A stretch of DNA of 12,569 bases from an uncultured Lysobacteraceae bacterium (lineage in GTDB: Bacteria > Pseudomonadota > Gammaproteobacteria > Xanthomonadales > Rhodanobacteraceae): positions 1 to 12,569 of the forward strand of contig CAMLSI010000102.1 of assembly GCA_946482585.1 (NCBI GenBank). Reading direction: 5' to 3'. A program made the translations under genes and the position numbers. The notes under the pieces are model-generated. The model saw only the letters and a list, made by a program, of their open reading frames with translations, had not been told where the DNA came from and made no database searches. Shown here piece after piece: positions 1 to 6,241 of this stretch; position 1 is the first letter of the stretch; the number at the start of each line of letters is the position of its first letter.

Positions 1-104
1 CACTCCAGGGCCTTCTTGTCGTTGTCGGCCTCCAGCTCGATCGCGAGGTCGCGGAACCGCTGGTACTGGGCGGGATCGTCGGGCTTGGCGGGTTGGCGGG
101 CCAT
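1..104 (-). CDS. Small hypothetical protein, N-terminal part only
   Basis: Only the first 34 codons are visible; the rest lies left of the window. The ATG is at 104-102 and the product begins MARQPAKPDDPAQYQRF, followed by a charged stretch (RDLAIELEADNDKKALE) likely to be helical. The composition, a basic/proline start and then an acidic amphipathic helix, resembles short conserved hypothetical proteins common in proteobacteria, but I cannot name a family. It lies 14 bp downstream of the stop codon of the minus-strand gene at 119-256, so the two probably form one transcript. The only ribosome-binding candidate is a weak GAG about 11 bases before the ATG. Function is unknown. Confidence 0.6.
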   Translation of the reverse strand, partial: MARQPAKPDDPAQYQRFRDLAIELEADNDKKALE

Positions 105-118
105 GTCGCAGCCTACTC

Positions 119-256
119 TCACGCGGTGTCATCGTCGCGCACAAGGCGCGGCCCGGCAGGCGCGACCTGCTGCGGCTTCGGCACAGGCTTCGGCGTGCTC
201 TTCACGTCGATGTCGCCATCGCTCTTGTAGATCAGGTAGTGGCGCGTAATGGGGAT
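119..256 (-). pseudogene. 3' part of a small hypothetical gene without a start codon
   Basis: An open frame ends at a TGA (121-119) and encodes ITRHYLIYKSDGDIDVKS, then a proline/lysine-rich tail (TPKPVPKPQQ) and an acidic end (DDDTA). The codon pattern looks coding, and it sits just ahead of the minus-strand gene at 1-104. No ATG, GTG or TTG is found close upstream. Reading further back, the frame becomes the antisense of a glyoxalase gene fragment, so its natural beginning seems lost at a junction near 250-256. A single-base change of ATC to ATG at 256-254 would give a plausible start (M-P-I-T-R-H-Y), so point mutation of the start codon is an alternative. I do not recognise the family. Confidence 0.45.
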
Positions 257-357
257 GGAGTCGTTTTGCCTGCACCATCTCGCCTGCGTGGCCGATTCGC
301 GCGAGGACGTCGACCGCCTGCACGCGCTGCTCGTGCGGATGGGCGCGACCATCCTGG
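249..357 (+). pseudogene. Internal fragment of a VOC/glyoxalase-like gene
   Basis: About 36 codons read GMESFCLHHLACVADSRED and then VDRLHALLVRMGATILD. This matches the middle of vicinal-oxygen-chelate (glyoxalase/bleomycin resistance) proteins, where the second half begins with a metal-binding His in a 'LHHLAFVA' strand, followed by a helix with 'REDVD..H..L...GA.I'. VOC proteins of this type are about 130-150 residues. Here the first half and the last ~50 residues are both missing. At about 357 the frame runs into the RND permease out of frame, so no fusion protein is made. I read this as a non-functional remnant bounded by two junctions, of biological or assembly origin. Confidence 0.55.
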
Positions 358-2535
358 ATGGTCGAGGAACTGGGCCGCAGCTATCCGAACCTGCGATTTG
401 CGGAAGTCAGCTCGACCGTCGAGGAAGCCGAGGGCTCGTACGAATCGTCGATGACCATGCTCTGGGAGGGCTCGCTGCTCGCCGTGCTCGTGGTCTGGCT
501 GTTCCTGCGCGACTGGCGCGCCACCTGGATTTCCGCGCTCGCGCTGCCGCTGTCGATCATCCCGACGTTTGCCGTGATGCACTGGTTCGGCTTCAGCCTG
601 AACATGATCACCCTGCTCGCACTCGCGGTCGTCGTCGGCATCCTCGTCGACGATGCCATCGTCGAGGTCGAGAACATCGTGCGTCATCTGGGCATGGGCA
701 AGTCGCCGCAGGAGGCTGCGACCGATGCGGCCGACGAGATCGGCCTCGCCGTGATCGCGACGTCGCTGACCCTGGCCGCCGTGTTCGTGCCGGTCGCGTT
801 CATGCCGGGCATTCCGGGCAAGTTCTTCCGCGAATTCGGCTGGACCGCCGCAACGGCCGTGCTGTTCTCGCTGCTCGTCGCGCGCCTGCTGACGCCGATG
901 ATGGCCGCGTATCTGCTGAAGCCGCAGCCGCACGACGAAAAAGAAGGGCCGCTGATGCGCTGGTACCTGCGCCTGGTCGAGAGCGCGCTCGCGCATCGCA
1001 CGCGCACGCTCTGGCTCGCGTTCGGCCTGTTCGTCGCCTCGCTCGCGATCGTGCCGCTGATCCCGGCCACTTTCATTCCGCCGGCCGATCTCGGCCGCAG
1101 CAACCTCAGTCTCGAACTGCCGCCGGGCGCGAGCCTCGCCGAGACGACGGAAGTCGCCGAGCAGGCACGCAAGGCGCTGGCGGATCTGCCCGAACTCAAG
1201 CGCGTCTATACCGCGATCGGCGGCGTGCTCGATCTCGGCGATCCGAACCAGTCGCTGGTCGGCGACGTGCGCAAGGCGACGCTGACGCTCGACTGGGGCA
1301 AGCCCGGCACGCGCGAACGCCATCAGAAAGTGCTCGAACGCGAAGTGCGCGCGCGTCTTTCGGATCTCGCCGGCGTGCGCGTGAGCTTCATCAGCAGCGA
1401 GCCCGGCGAACTGCTGCAGCTCGTGCTCGCGGGCGACGATCCGCGCCTGCTGCTGCAGGCCAGCCAGGCGCTCGAGCGCGATCTGCGCAACCTGAAAGGC
1501 CTCGGCAGCGTGACCTCGACGGCGTCGCTGCTGCGTCCCGAAGTCGTTATCACGCCCGATCCGCTGCGCGCGGCCGATCTCGGCGTCGCGACCGCGGACA
1601 TCGCCGAAGCCGCGCGCATCGCGACCGCAGGCGACTTCCGCCAGCGCCTCGCGAAGCTCAACCTGCCCGAGCGGCAGATTCCGATCCGCGTGCGCATCGC
1701 CGAGCAGGATCTCGATCGGCCCGCGGTCATCTCGCTGCTGCGCGTACCCGGCCGCGACGGCCCGGTGCCGCTGACCTCGGTCGCGAACATCCGGCTCGAC
1801 AGCGGCCCCGCGCAGCTCGACCGCTACGGCCGCCAGCGCAACGTCACGTTCAACATGGAACTCAACGGCAGGCCGCTCGGCGAGGTCATGGCCGAGATCG
1901 AACAATTGCCGTCGCTGAAGCAGCTGCCGCCCGGCGTGAAGATGCTCAACACCGGCGACGCGGAGATCTTCGTCGAACTGTTCGTCGGCTTCCTCGTCGC
2001 GATGGGCACCGGCATTTTCTGCGTCTACGCCGTACTGCTGCTGCTGTTCAACAACGCGCTGCAGCCGCTGACGATCCTGATCGCGGTACCGCTGTGCGCC
2101 GGCGGCGCGTTCGGCATGCTGCTGCTCACGAACAACTTCCTGTCCCTGCCGGCGCTGATCGGTCTGCTCATGCTGATCGGCATCGCGACGAAGAACTCGA
2201 TCCTGCTGGTCGACTACGCCGTGATCGCGGAACAGGATCACGGCATGACGCAGCACGATGCGCTCGTCGACGCCTGCCGCAAGCGCGCGCGCCCGGTCAT
2301 CATGACCACGCTCGCGATGGGTGCGGGCATGCTGCCGATCGCGCTCGGCTTCGGCGCCGACGCGTCGTTCCGCGCCCCCATGGCGATCGCCGTCATCGGC
2401 GGCCTGATCACCTCGACCCTGCTCAGTCTCGTCGTGATTCCGGCCGCCTACACCGTGCTCGACGATCTGCGCGAACGCGTGAAGCATCGCGCCATGGGCA
2501 AGCGCGCGAAGCTGGAGCCCGCGCCGCAGCGCTGA
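358..2535 (+). CDS. RND efflux permease, N-terminally truncated
   Basis: The 725 residues match the C-terminal two thirds of an inner-membrane RND multidrug permease (AcrB/HAE1-like, normally about 1030-1050 residues), a proton-driven pump working with a periplasmic adaptor and an outer-membrane channel. Visible parts are TM2 onward (LAVLVVWLFLRDWRAT), the TM4 proton-relay motif GILVDDAIVEVENI with the Asp pair at residues 98-99, the second periplasmic loop (about 240-530), and the TM10 motif IGIATKNSILLVDY with the relay Lys at 612. TM1 and most of the first periplasmic (porter) loop, about 300 residues, are missing. The sequence becomes RND-like exactly where the glyoxalase fragment stops. 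The ATG at 358 is formed at that junction and has no Shine-Dalgarno, so it is unlikely to be a native start. Without TM1 and the PN1/PN2 subdomains a working pump is not expected. No adaptor or channel gene is adjacent. Confidence 0.9.
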   Translation: MVEELGRSYPNLRFAEVSSTVEEAEGSYESSMTMLWEGSLLAVLVVWLFLRDWRATWISALALPLSIIPTFAVMHWFGFSLNMITLLALAVVVGILVDDAIVEVENIVRHLGMGKSPQEAATDAADEIGLAVIATSLTLAAVFVPVAFMPGIPGKFFREFGWTAATAVLFSLLVARLLTPMMAAYLLKPQPHDEKEGPLMRWYLRLVESALAHRTRTLWLAFGLFVASLAIVPLIPATFIPPADLGRSNLSLELPPGASLAETTEVAEQARKALADLPELKRVYTAIGGVLDLGDPNQSLVGDVRKATLTLDWGKPGTRERHQKVLEREVRARLSDLAGVRVSFISSEPGELLQLVLAGDDPRLLLQASQALERDLRNLKGLGSVTSTASLLRPEVVITPDPLRAADLGVATADIAEAARIATAGDFRQRLAKLNLPERQIPIRVRIAEQDLDRPAVISLLRVPGRDGPVPLTSVANIRLDSGPAQLDRYGRQRNVTFNMELNGRPLGEVMAEIEQLPSLKQLPPGVKMLNTGDAEIFVELFVGFLVAMGTGIFCVYAVLLLLFNNALQPLTILIAVPLCAGGAFGMLLLTNNFLSLPALIGLLMLIGIATKNSILLVDYAVIAEQDHGMTQHDALVDACRKRARPVIMTTLAMGAGMLPIALGFGADASFRAPMAIAVIGGLITSTLLSLVVIPAAYTVLDDLRERVKHRAMGKRAKLEPAPQR

Positions 2536-2552
2536 GCGTCGACGAAGAACCG

Positions 2553-2582
2553 GCGGCGAGGTTGCGCAGGCAGCCTCGCCGC
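2553..2582 (+). terminator. Hairpin after the RND gene
   Basis: A 13-bp stem has arms at 2553-2565 (GCGGCGAGGTTGC) and 2570-2582 (GCAGCCTCGCCGC), with one G-U pair and a 4-base loop. It lies 17 bp after the RND stop and 40 bp before the 3' end of the convergent DUF1801 gene, so it could serve both strands. There is no T-tract on either side, so classic intrinsic termination is uncertain. It may instead be a processing or stabilising hairpin. Confidence 0.5.
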
Positions 2583-2622
2583 TCCCGGGTTCAACCGCCG
2601 CAACGCGACGCCGCGGCGCCGC

Positions 2623-3027
2623 TCAGCCCAGGTGCCGTATCCATTCGCGCAACAGCGCCTGCAACGCCGGCGCTTTCGCCGCGAGATCGGCTTCGTCGCG
2701 CAGCGAAACCATCGCGCGATCCTTTGCGAGCCAGTTCAGCAATCCGGCCGGATCGGGCAGGTCGACGCCGCTCGCGGAGATCGCATTCTTCTTCGCACCG
2801 AAATGCAGGATCAGACCTGTTCCCTGCTTCGCGCGCAGGTGCGTCGTCGCGAAATACTCCACGACGCGAAAACTCGGCGAATTCCACTTGATGCCATCGG
2901 CGATGGACGGATCCGCGCCCAGCACGACGCGGCGCAGCGCGATCACGAGCGACCTGGCCGGGTGCTGCAACTGCGCCAGGTAGGTTTCGACGTCGAGATC
3001 GGACTTGTCGCTCGCCTTGGCCGCCAT
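2623..3027 (-). CDS. DUF1801 domain protein
   Basis: A complete 134-residue cytoplasmic protein without signal peptide or membrane segment. After a short charged start (MAAKASDKSDLDVETYLAQL), residues ~12-130 match the DUF1801 (YdhG-like) fold: the helix 'HPARSLVIALRRVVLGADP', the family hallmark IKWNSPSF at about residue 46, and a middle segment with TGLILHFGAKK. Length is typical. The biochemical role of the family is not established; some members have been linked to iron handling or general stress, which I cannot show here. GGAG six bases before the ATG supports this start. The gene converges on the RND fragment and diverges from the NTF2-like gene, so it is probably transcribed alone from the 146-bp spacer. 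Confidence 0.9.
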   Translation of the reverse strand: MAAKASDKSDLDVETYLAQLQHPARSLVIALRRVVLGADPSIADGIKWNSPSFRVVEYFATTHLRAKQGTGLILHFGAKKNAISASGVDLPDPAGLLNWLAKDRAMVSLRDEADLAAKAPALQALLREWIRHLG

Positions 3028-3053
3028 GAGATGCTCCGCTGCACGCCGGGGCG

Positions 3054-3059
3054 ATCATA
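3054..3059 (-). promoter_or_regulatory. Candidate -10 box for the DUF1801 gene
   Basis: On the minus strand this hexamer reads TATGAT, five of six matches to the sigma70 -10 consensus, in otherwise GC-rich DNA. It would start transcription about 20 bases upstream of the DUF1801 ATG, leaving a short leader that contains the GGAG site. No convincing -35 is seen 16-18 bp upstream; the best match is TGCGGA. Confidence 0.3.
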
Positions 3060-3173
3060 GCAAGGCAATCCGACGCATCCGCACCGGTGTGAAATCCGCC
3101 ACGCGACGAACGCGCCACCTGTCGCCCGTCGCCGCGCTGGCACCATAGGCCGCCCGACCGGAGCTCACGCATC

Positions 3174-3632
3174 GTGCAACCCGCCGAACGCATCGCCACG
3201 TTCTACCTGGCCTTCCAGCGGCGCGACGGCGCCGCGATGGCCGCCTGCTACACGCCGGACGCCACGTTTCGCGACCCTGCGTTCGATCTGCGCGGCGAGG
3301 ACGTGGGCCGCATGTGGCGCATGCTCTGCGAGCGCGGCAAGGACCTGCGCCTCGAGTTCGCGAACGTGCGCGCCGACGGCGATCGCGGCAGCGCCGACTG
3401 GCAGGCCTGGTACAGCTTCAGCAAGACCGGCCGCTCCGTGCACAACGTGATCCATGCGGAGTTCCGCTTCCGCGACGGACTGATCTGCGAGCACGTCGAC
3501 GATTTCGATTTCTGGCGCTGGTCGCGCCAGGCGCTGGGTCCGGCCGGCCTGCTGCTCGGCTGGACGCCGCTGCTGCGCAACAAGGTGCGCGCCGAAGCGG
3601 CGCGCGGGCTCGCGGCGTTCGACCGGCGATAG
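3174..3632 (+). CDS. NTF2-like / SnoaL-like family protein
   Basis: A 152-residue soluble protein of the nuclear transport factor 2 superfamily (SnoaL / ketosteroid-isomerase-like alpha+beta cone). Order of elements: the helix 'AERIATFYLAFQRRDGAAMAA', then 'CYTPDATFRDPAFDLRGEDV' typical of the pocket edge, 'MWRMLCERGKDL', and the sheet strands with W-x-A-W-Y-S-F and 'FRFRDGLICEHVDDFDFWRW' near residues 96-120. The C-terminal 'LGWTPLLRNKVRAEA' is shared by close relatives. Members range from isomerases and hydrolases to proteins of unknown activity, so no substrate can be assigned. The start is GTG, with GGAG ten bases upstream and no in-frame ATG nearby. The stop TAG lies inside a REP-like sequence. 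It diverges from the DUF1801 gene and converges with the LysR gene, so it is probably monocistronic. Confidence 0.88.
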   Translation: MQPAERIATFYLAFQRRDGAAMAACYTPDATFRDPAFDLRGEDVGRMWRMLCERGKDLRLEFANVRADGDRGSADWQAWYSFSKTGRSVHNVIHAEFRFRDGLICEHVDDFDFWRWSRQALGPAGLLLGWTPLLRNKVRAEAARGLAAFDRR

Positions 3633-3660
3633 GCTGGCGCTGAGCGCAGCGACGCGCAAC
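3631..3660. repeat. Degenerate REP-like element at the NTF2-like gene stop
   Basis: The sequence AGGCTGGCGCTGAGCGCAGC followed by GACGCGCAAC aligns, with a few changes, to the reverse complement of the REP-like hairpin at 9213-9246 (AGGTTGGGGCTGAGCCGCAG...). It has the TGGnGCTGAGC / GC-CAAC layout of the short palindromic REPs frequent between genes in Xanthomonadales. Its first two bases are the end of the NTF2-like TAG stop. Confidence 0.5.
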
Positions 3661-3692
3661 GGCGCGGCGTTCCCGCTGCGAAAGCCCCTTGC

Positions 3693-3723
3693 CGAGGCGA
3701 CGTCCGCGAGGCTGGTCGCCTCG
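3693..3723. terminator. Hairpin in the convergent NTF2-like/LysR spacer
   Basis: Perfect 9-bp inverted repeat: CGAGGCGAC (3693-3701) and GTCGCCTCG (3715-3723), with a 13-base loop. It lies between two convergent genes and could act on either strand. No T-tract follows. Confidence 0.4.
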
Positions 3724-3759
3724 TGCTGCAGGGCTCGGCCATTGCTCCGTTCGACATTC

Positions 3760-3811
3760 GTCGGCGCGGCGACACCGCGATGCCGGGCTTCGCCTGCGGC
3801 TCCGCGCCGAC
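3760..3811. repeat. Long stem-loop carrying the REP core
   Basis: Perfect 10-bp arms GTCGGCGCGG (3760-3769) and CCGCGCCGAC (3802-3811) enclose a 32-base loop. Positions 3785-3802 (GGGCTTCGCCTGCGGCTC) are identical over 18 bases to 9218-9235, the core of the REP-like hairpin next to kdpE. It lies just past the 3' end of the LysR gene. Possible roles are 3'-end protection of mRNA or transcription termination. Confidence 0.5.
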
Positions 3812-3824
3812 CTCCGCGGTTCGT

Positions 3825-4742
3825 CTACGCGGGCCGGCAGTTTTCGAGATCGGCGCGGCGCTCCAGCAGGAAATCGATGACGGCGCGCAGCGCCGGCGAC
3901 AGCCGGCGTTCGGTGTAGACGAGGTTCAACGGCGTGGCCTCGCCGATCCATTCGGGCAGCACGCGCTGCAGCCGCCCCGCGGCCACGTCTTCGGCCACGT
4001 CGGCCCATATCCGATAGGCGATGCCGCGGCCGCGTATCGCCCAGCGCCGCACCATCTCCGCATCGTTGAAGGTCCAGCGCGGCACGACGGCCACGTCGAC
4101 GCTGTCGGCGCCGCGCGTGAAGGTCCAGCGATCGACCGGCCGATGCTGGCGCATGTAGCACAGCGCATCGTGCGCGGCGAGATCGTGCGGCGAACGCGGC
4201 GCGCCCCGGCGCGCGAGATAGTCCGGCGCGGCGCAGGCCACGCGCACGAGCTGCGCGAGCGGCGCGGCGATCAGGCTCGAATCGTTCAACGGGCCATAGC
4301 GCAATGCGAGGTCGACCGGCGCCGAATAGAAATCGGCCACGGCATCGTCGAGCGTGATCTGGAAACGCACCTGCGGATGCCGCGCGGCGAAATCGTCGAG
4401 CCAGCCCGCGAGCCGGTTGCGTCCGAAATCCGCGGGCGCGGTGACGCGGACCAGGCCTTCGAGCGCGTCGCCGTCGCGGTTCAGCGCGAGACGTCCGGCA
4501 TTCAGCGCATCCAGTGCCGCACGCGCGTGCGGCAGATAGCGTTCGCCCTCGGCACTGAGGCGCAGGCTGCGCGTCGTGCGCAGGACCAGGCGCACGCCGA
4601 GTTCGGCCTCGAGCCGTTTCAGCGCCGCGCTTGCGACGGCCGGCGTGATGCCGAGCGTGCGCGCCGCATGGTTGAGGCGCCCGCTGTCCACGCAGGCGAC
4701 GAACACGGCGATGTCGGATACGGATTCGCTCATCGGATACAT
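3825..4742 (-). CDS. LysR-family transcriptional regulator
   Basis: A 305-residue LysR-type regulator of normal length. The N-terminal winged helix-turn-helix covers about residues 9-67 (DIAVFVACVDSGRLNHAART, LGITPAVASAALKRLEAELG, then the wing RLVLRTTRSLRLSAEGERYL). A linker helix follows, and the substrate-binding effector domain spans about 90-300 (GLVRVTAPADFGRNRLAGWL, VDLALRYGPL, GRGIAYRIWADVAEDVAAGR). It probably binds DNA as a tetramer and controls itself and the divergent MFS-smORF-cupin operon, which starts 117 bp away; this is inferred from layout. Two starts are possible: ATG at 4742, with AGGAG only 3 bases upstream, or ATG at 4733 (MSESVSD), with AGGAG 12 bases upstream. The second protein start looks more usual for the family; spacing does not decide. 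The effector is unknown. Confidence 0.92.
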   Translation of the reverse strand: MYPMSESVSDIAVFVACVDSGRLNHAARTLGITPAVASAALKRLEAELGVRLVLRTTRSLRLSAEGERYLPHARAALDALNAGRLALNRDGDALEGLVRVTAPADFGRNRLAGWLDDFAARHPQVRFQITLDDAVADFYSAPVDLALRYGPLNDSSLIAAPLAQLVRVACAAPDYLARRGAPRSPHDLAAHDALCYMRQHRPVDRWTFTRGADSVDVAVVPRWTFNDAEMVRRWAIRGRGIAYRIWADVAEDVAAGRLQRVLPEWIGEATPLNLVYTERRLSPALRAVIDFLLERRADLENCRPA

Positions 4743-4766
4743 CGACTCCTGCGCCGGGCATTCTCA

Positions 4767-4786
4767 ATTCTGCGTTGATACAGAAT
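4767..4786. promoter_or_regulatory. Inverted-repeat operator candidate between lysR and MFS genes
   Basis: Perfect 6-bp arms ATTCTG (4767-4772) and CAGAAT (4781-4786) flank CGTTGATA. A partial extra copy, ATTCTCAAT, lies just to the left (4760-4768). This AT-rich patch stands out in GC-rich DNA and sits in the divergent spacer, 25 bp from the LysR ATG and 73 bp from the MFS ATG, where a LysR-type recognition site is expected. The even-length palindrome is not a textbook symmetric T-N11-A box, so the binding protein is inferred from position. Confidence 0.5.
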
Positions 4787-4859
4787 CGGCCGTCGCGCCA
4801 ATGACGCGACGATACGACGGCGACTACCCTGCCCGGCAGCGCCAACTTCGCCAGCCGTC

Positions 4860-6107
4860 ATGAAGCCATTCTCCGAACCGACCGACACTTCCTGGACCCG
4901 CGCCGCGCTGCTCGCGATCGCCTGCGGCGCGCTCATCGTGACCGTGAGCATGGGCGTGCGCCAGAGCTTCGGCATGTTCCTGCAGCCGATCGGCCGCGAC
5001 TTCGGCATCGGACGCGAGTATTTCGGCTTCGCGATCGCGGTGCAGAATCTGCTGTTCGGCCTCGCTCAGCCCTTCGTCGGCGCGATCGCCGACCGCTACG
5101 GCGTGCGCCGCGTGCTCGTCGTCGGCACGCTGGTCTACGCGGCCGGCCTCGTGCTCGCGTCGCAGGTGGTCGTGCCCGGCGGCATCATGGCCAGCCTCGG
5201 CGTGCTGATCGGCCTGGGTCTCTCCGGCACGACCTTCGTCGTCGTGCTCACGGGCGTCGCGCGTCTCGTGCGGCCCGAACAGCGCAGCCTCGCGTTCGGC
5301 CTCGTCACGGCGGGCGGTTCGTTCGGTCAGTTCGCCGTCGTGCCGATGGCGCAGGCCTTCATCGCAAGCTGGGGCTGGCGCGGCGCGATGCTCGGCCTCG
5401 CCGTGCTCATCCTCGTCATCGCTGCCGCCGCCATCGGCATACGCCGTCCGCAGAACGCGGTCGGCACGGCGACCGTCGACGACGGCGGACTCGCCCGCGC
5501 GCTCGCCCAGGCCGCCGCGCATCCGCACTACTGGCTGCTCAACGCGGGCTTCTTCGTCTGCGGTTTCCACATTGCCTTCATCGCGACGCATTTCCCGGCC
5601 TATCTCGTCGATCAGGGCATACCCGCCAGCGTCGGCGCGACTTCGCTCGCGCTCGTCGGCCTGTTCAACATCGCGGGCTCGTATCTGTTCGGACTCTGGG
5701 GCGGACGCCATTCGCGGCCGCGCCTGCTCGCCGCGCTCGACGGCGCGCGCGCGCTCGCGATCGCGGTGTTCCTGCTCGTCCCGCTGAGCACGTTCTCCGC
5801 GCTCGCGTTCGCCGCGGTATTCGGCTTTCTCTGGCTCGGCACCGTGCCGCTGACCAACGGCGCCGTGGCCAGCCTGTTCGGCGTGCGCTATCTGTCCACG
5901 TTGTACGGCATCGTGTTCCTGACGCATCAGGTCGGCAGCTTCATCGGCGCCTGGGCCGCGGGCCGGCTCTTCGACACGACCGGCAGCTACACGACGATCT
6001 GGATCGCGAGCATCGTGCTGGGTGTCGCGGCCGCCGCGATCAGCTACGTCACGCGCGATACGCCCGCCCCCGCACCGGCGCTGCGCACGGCGGAATCGAC
6101 CCCGTGA
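4860..6107 (+). CDS. MFS transporter
   Basis: A 415-residue inner-membrane secondary transporter with about 12 hydrophobic segments. The first is at residues 15-32 (RAALLAIACGALIVTVSMGV), followed by RQSFGMFLQPIGRDFGI, a start shared by YcxA-like / monocarboxylate-type MFS proteins. The signature loop between TM2 and TM3, GAIADRYGVRR (residues 74-84), is intact. A central cytoplasmic loop (about 190-220) separates the two six-helix halves, and the second half opens with HPHYWLLNAGFFVCGFHIAF. The substrate cannot be read from sequence; small organic anions or efflux of a metabolite are possible. It diverges from the LysR gene, its likely regulator. Its TGA overlaps the GTG of a 45-codon ORF by 4 bases, and a cupin gene follows, so all three are probably cotranscribed. 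There is no clear Shine-Dalgarno before the ATG. Confidence 0.92.
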   Translation: MKPFSEPTDTSWTRAALLAIACGALIVTVSMGVRQSFGMFLQPIGRDFGIGREYFGFAIAVQNLLFGLAQPFVGAIADRYGVRRVLVVGTLVYAAGLVLASQVVVPGGIMASLGVLIGLGLSGTTFVVVLTGVARLVRPEQRSLAFGLVTAGGSFGQFAVVPMAQAFIASWGWRGAMLGLAVLILVIAAAAIGIRRPQNAVGTATVDDGGLARALAQAAAHPHYWLLNAGFFVCGFHIAFIATHFPAYLVDQGIPASVGATSLALVGLFNIAGSYLFGLWGGRHSRPRLLAALDGARALAIAVFLLVPLSTFSALAFAAVFGFLWLGTVPLTNGAVASLFGVRYLSTLYGIVFLTHQVGSFIGAWAAGRLFDTTGSYTTIWIASIVLGVAAAAISYVTRDTPAPAPALRTAESTP

Positions 6108-6241
6108 CAGCGCAGCCGCTGTCGTGGCGACGCGTGGGCCTGACGGCGCTCGCGCTGGTCCTGGCCGCGTCGATCGCCTTGCTCTGGCTACGCTGGGGCG
6201 AGACGGTGTTCATACGTCAACTCGGAGCACTCGTATGTTGA
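6104..6241 (+). CDS. Small single-pass membrane protein (45 aa)
   Basis: A 45-codon ORF starts at a GTG that overlaps the MFS stop (GTGA, 6104-6107) and ends at a TGA (6239-6241) that overlaps the cupin gene by 7 bases. The product has a short basic start (MTAQPLSWRRVG), one hydrophobic helix of about 20 residues (LTALALVLAASIALLWL), then RWGETVFIRQLGALVC, ending in Cys. By the positive-inside rule the N-terminus would be cytoplasmic. The overlaps at both ends argue for translational coupling and against chance. Similar tiny TM proteins with a W-G-E-x-V-F...C ending seem familiar beside transporters, but I cannot name a family. It may be a helper subunit of the transporter (inference). Upstream GGAA is a weak ribosome site. 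Confidence 0.65.
   Translation: MTAQPLSWRRVGLTALALVLAASIALLWLRWGETVFIRQLGALVC

Noticed and set aside
232..2487. 751-codon open frame on the minus strand opposite the RND gene
   Set aside because: The product is rich in Arg, His, Asp, Glu and Gln with no hydrophobic core, the usual antisense shadow of a GC-rich membrane-protein gene. The plus strand encodes an unmistakable RND permease.
249..2891. 880-codon plus-strand frame starting in the glyoxalase fragment
   Set aside because: Only the first ~36 codons look like a protein; after about 357 it is the RND gene read out of frame, giving Arg/Ala-rich nonsense.
4824..5927. 367-codon minus-strand frame opposite the MFS gene
   Set aside because: Charged, low-complexity product typical of an antisense shadow; the MFS reading is strongly supported.
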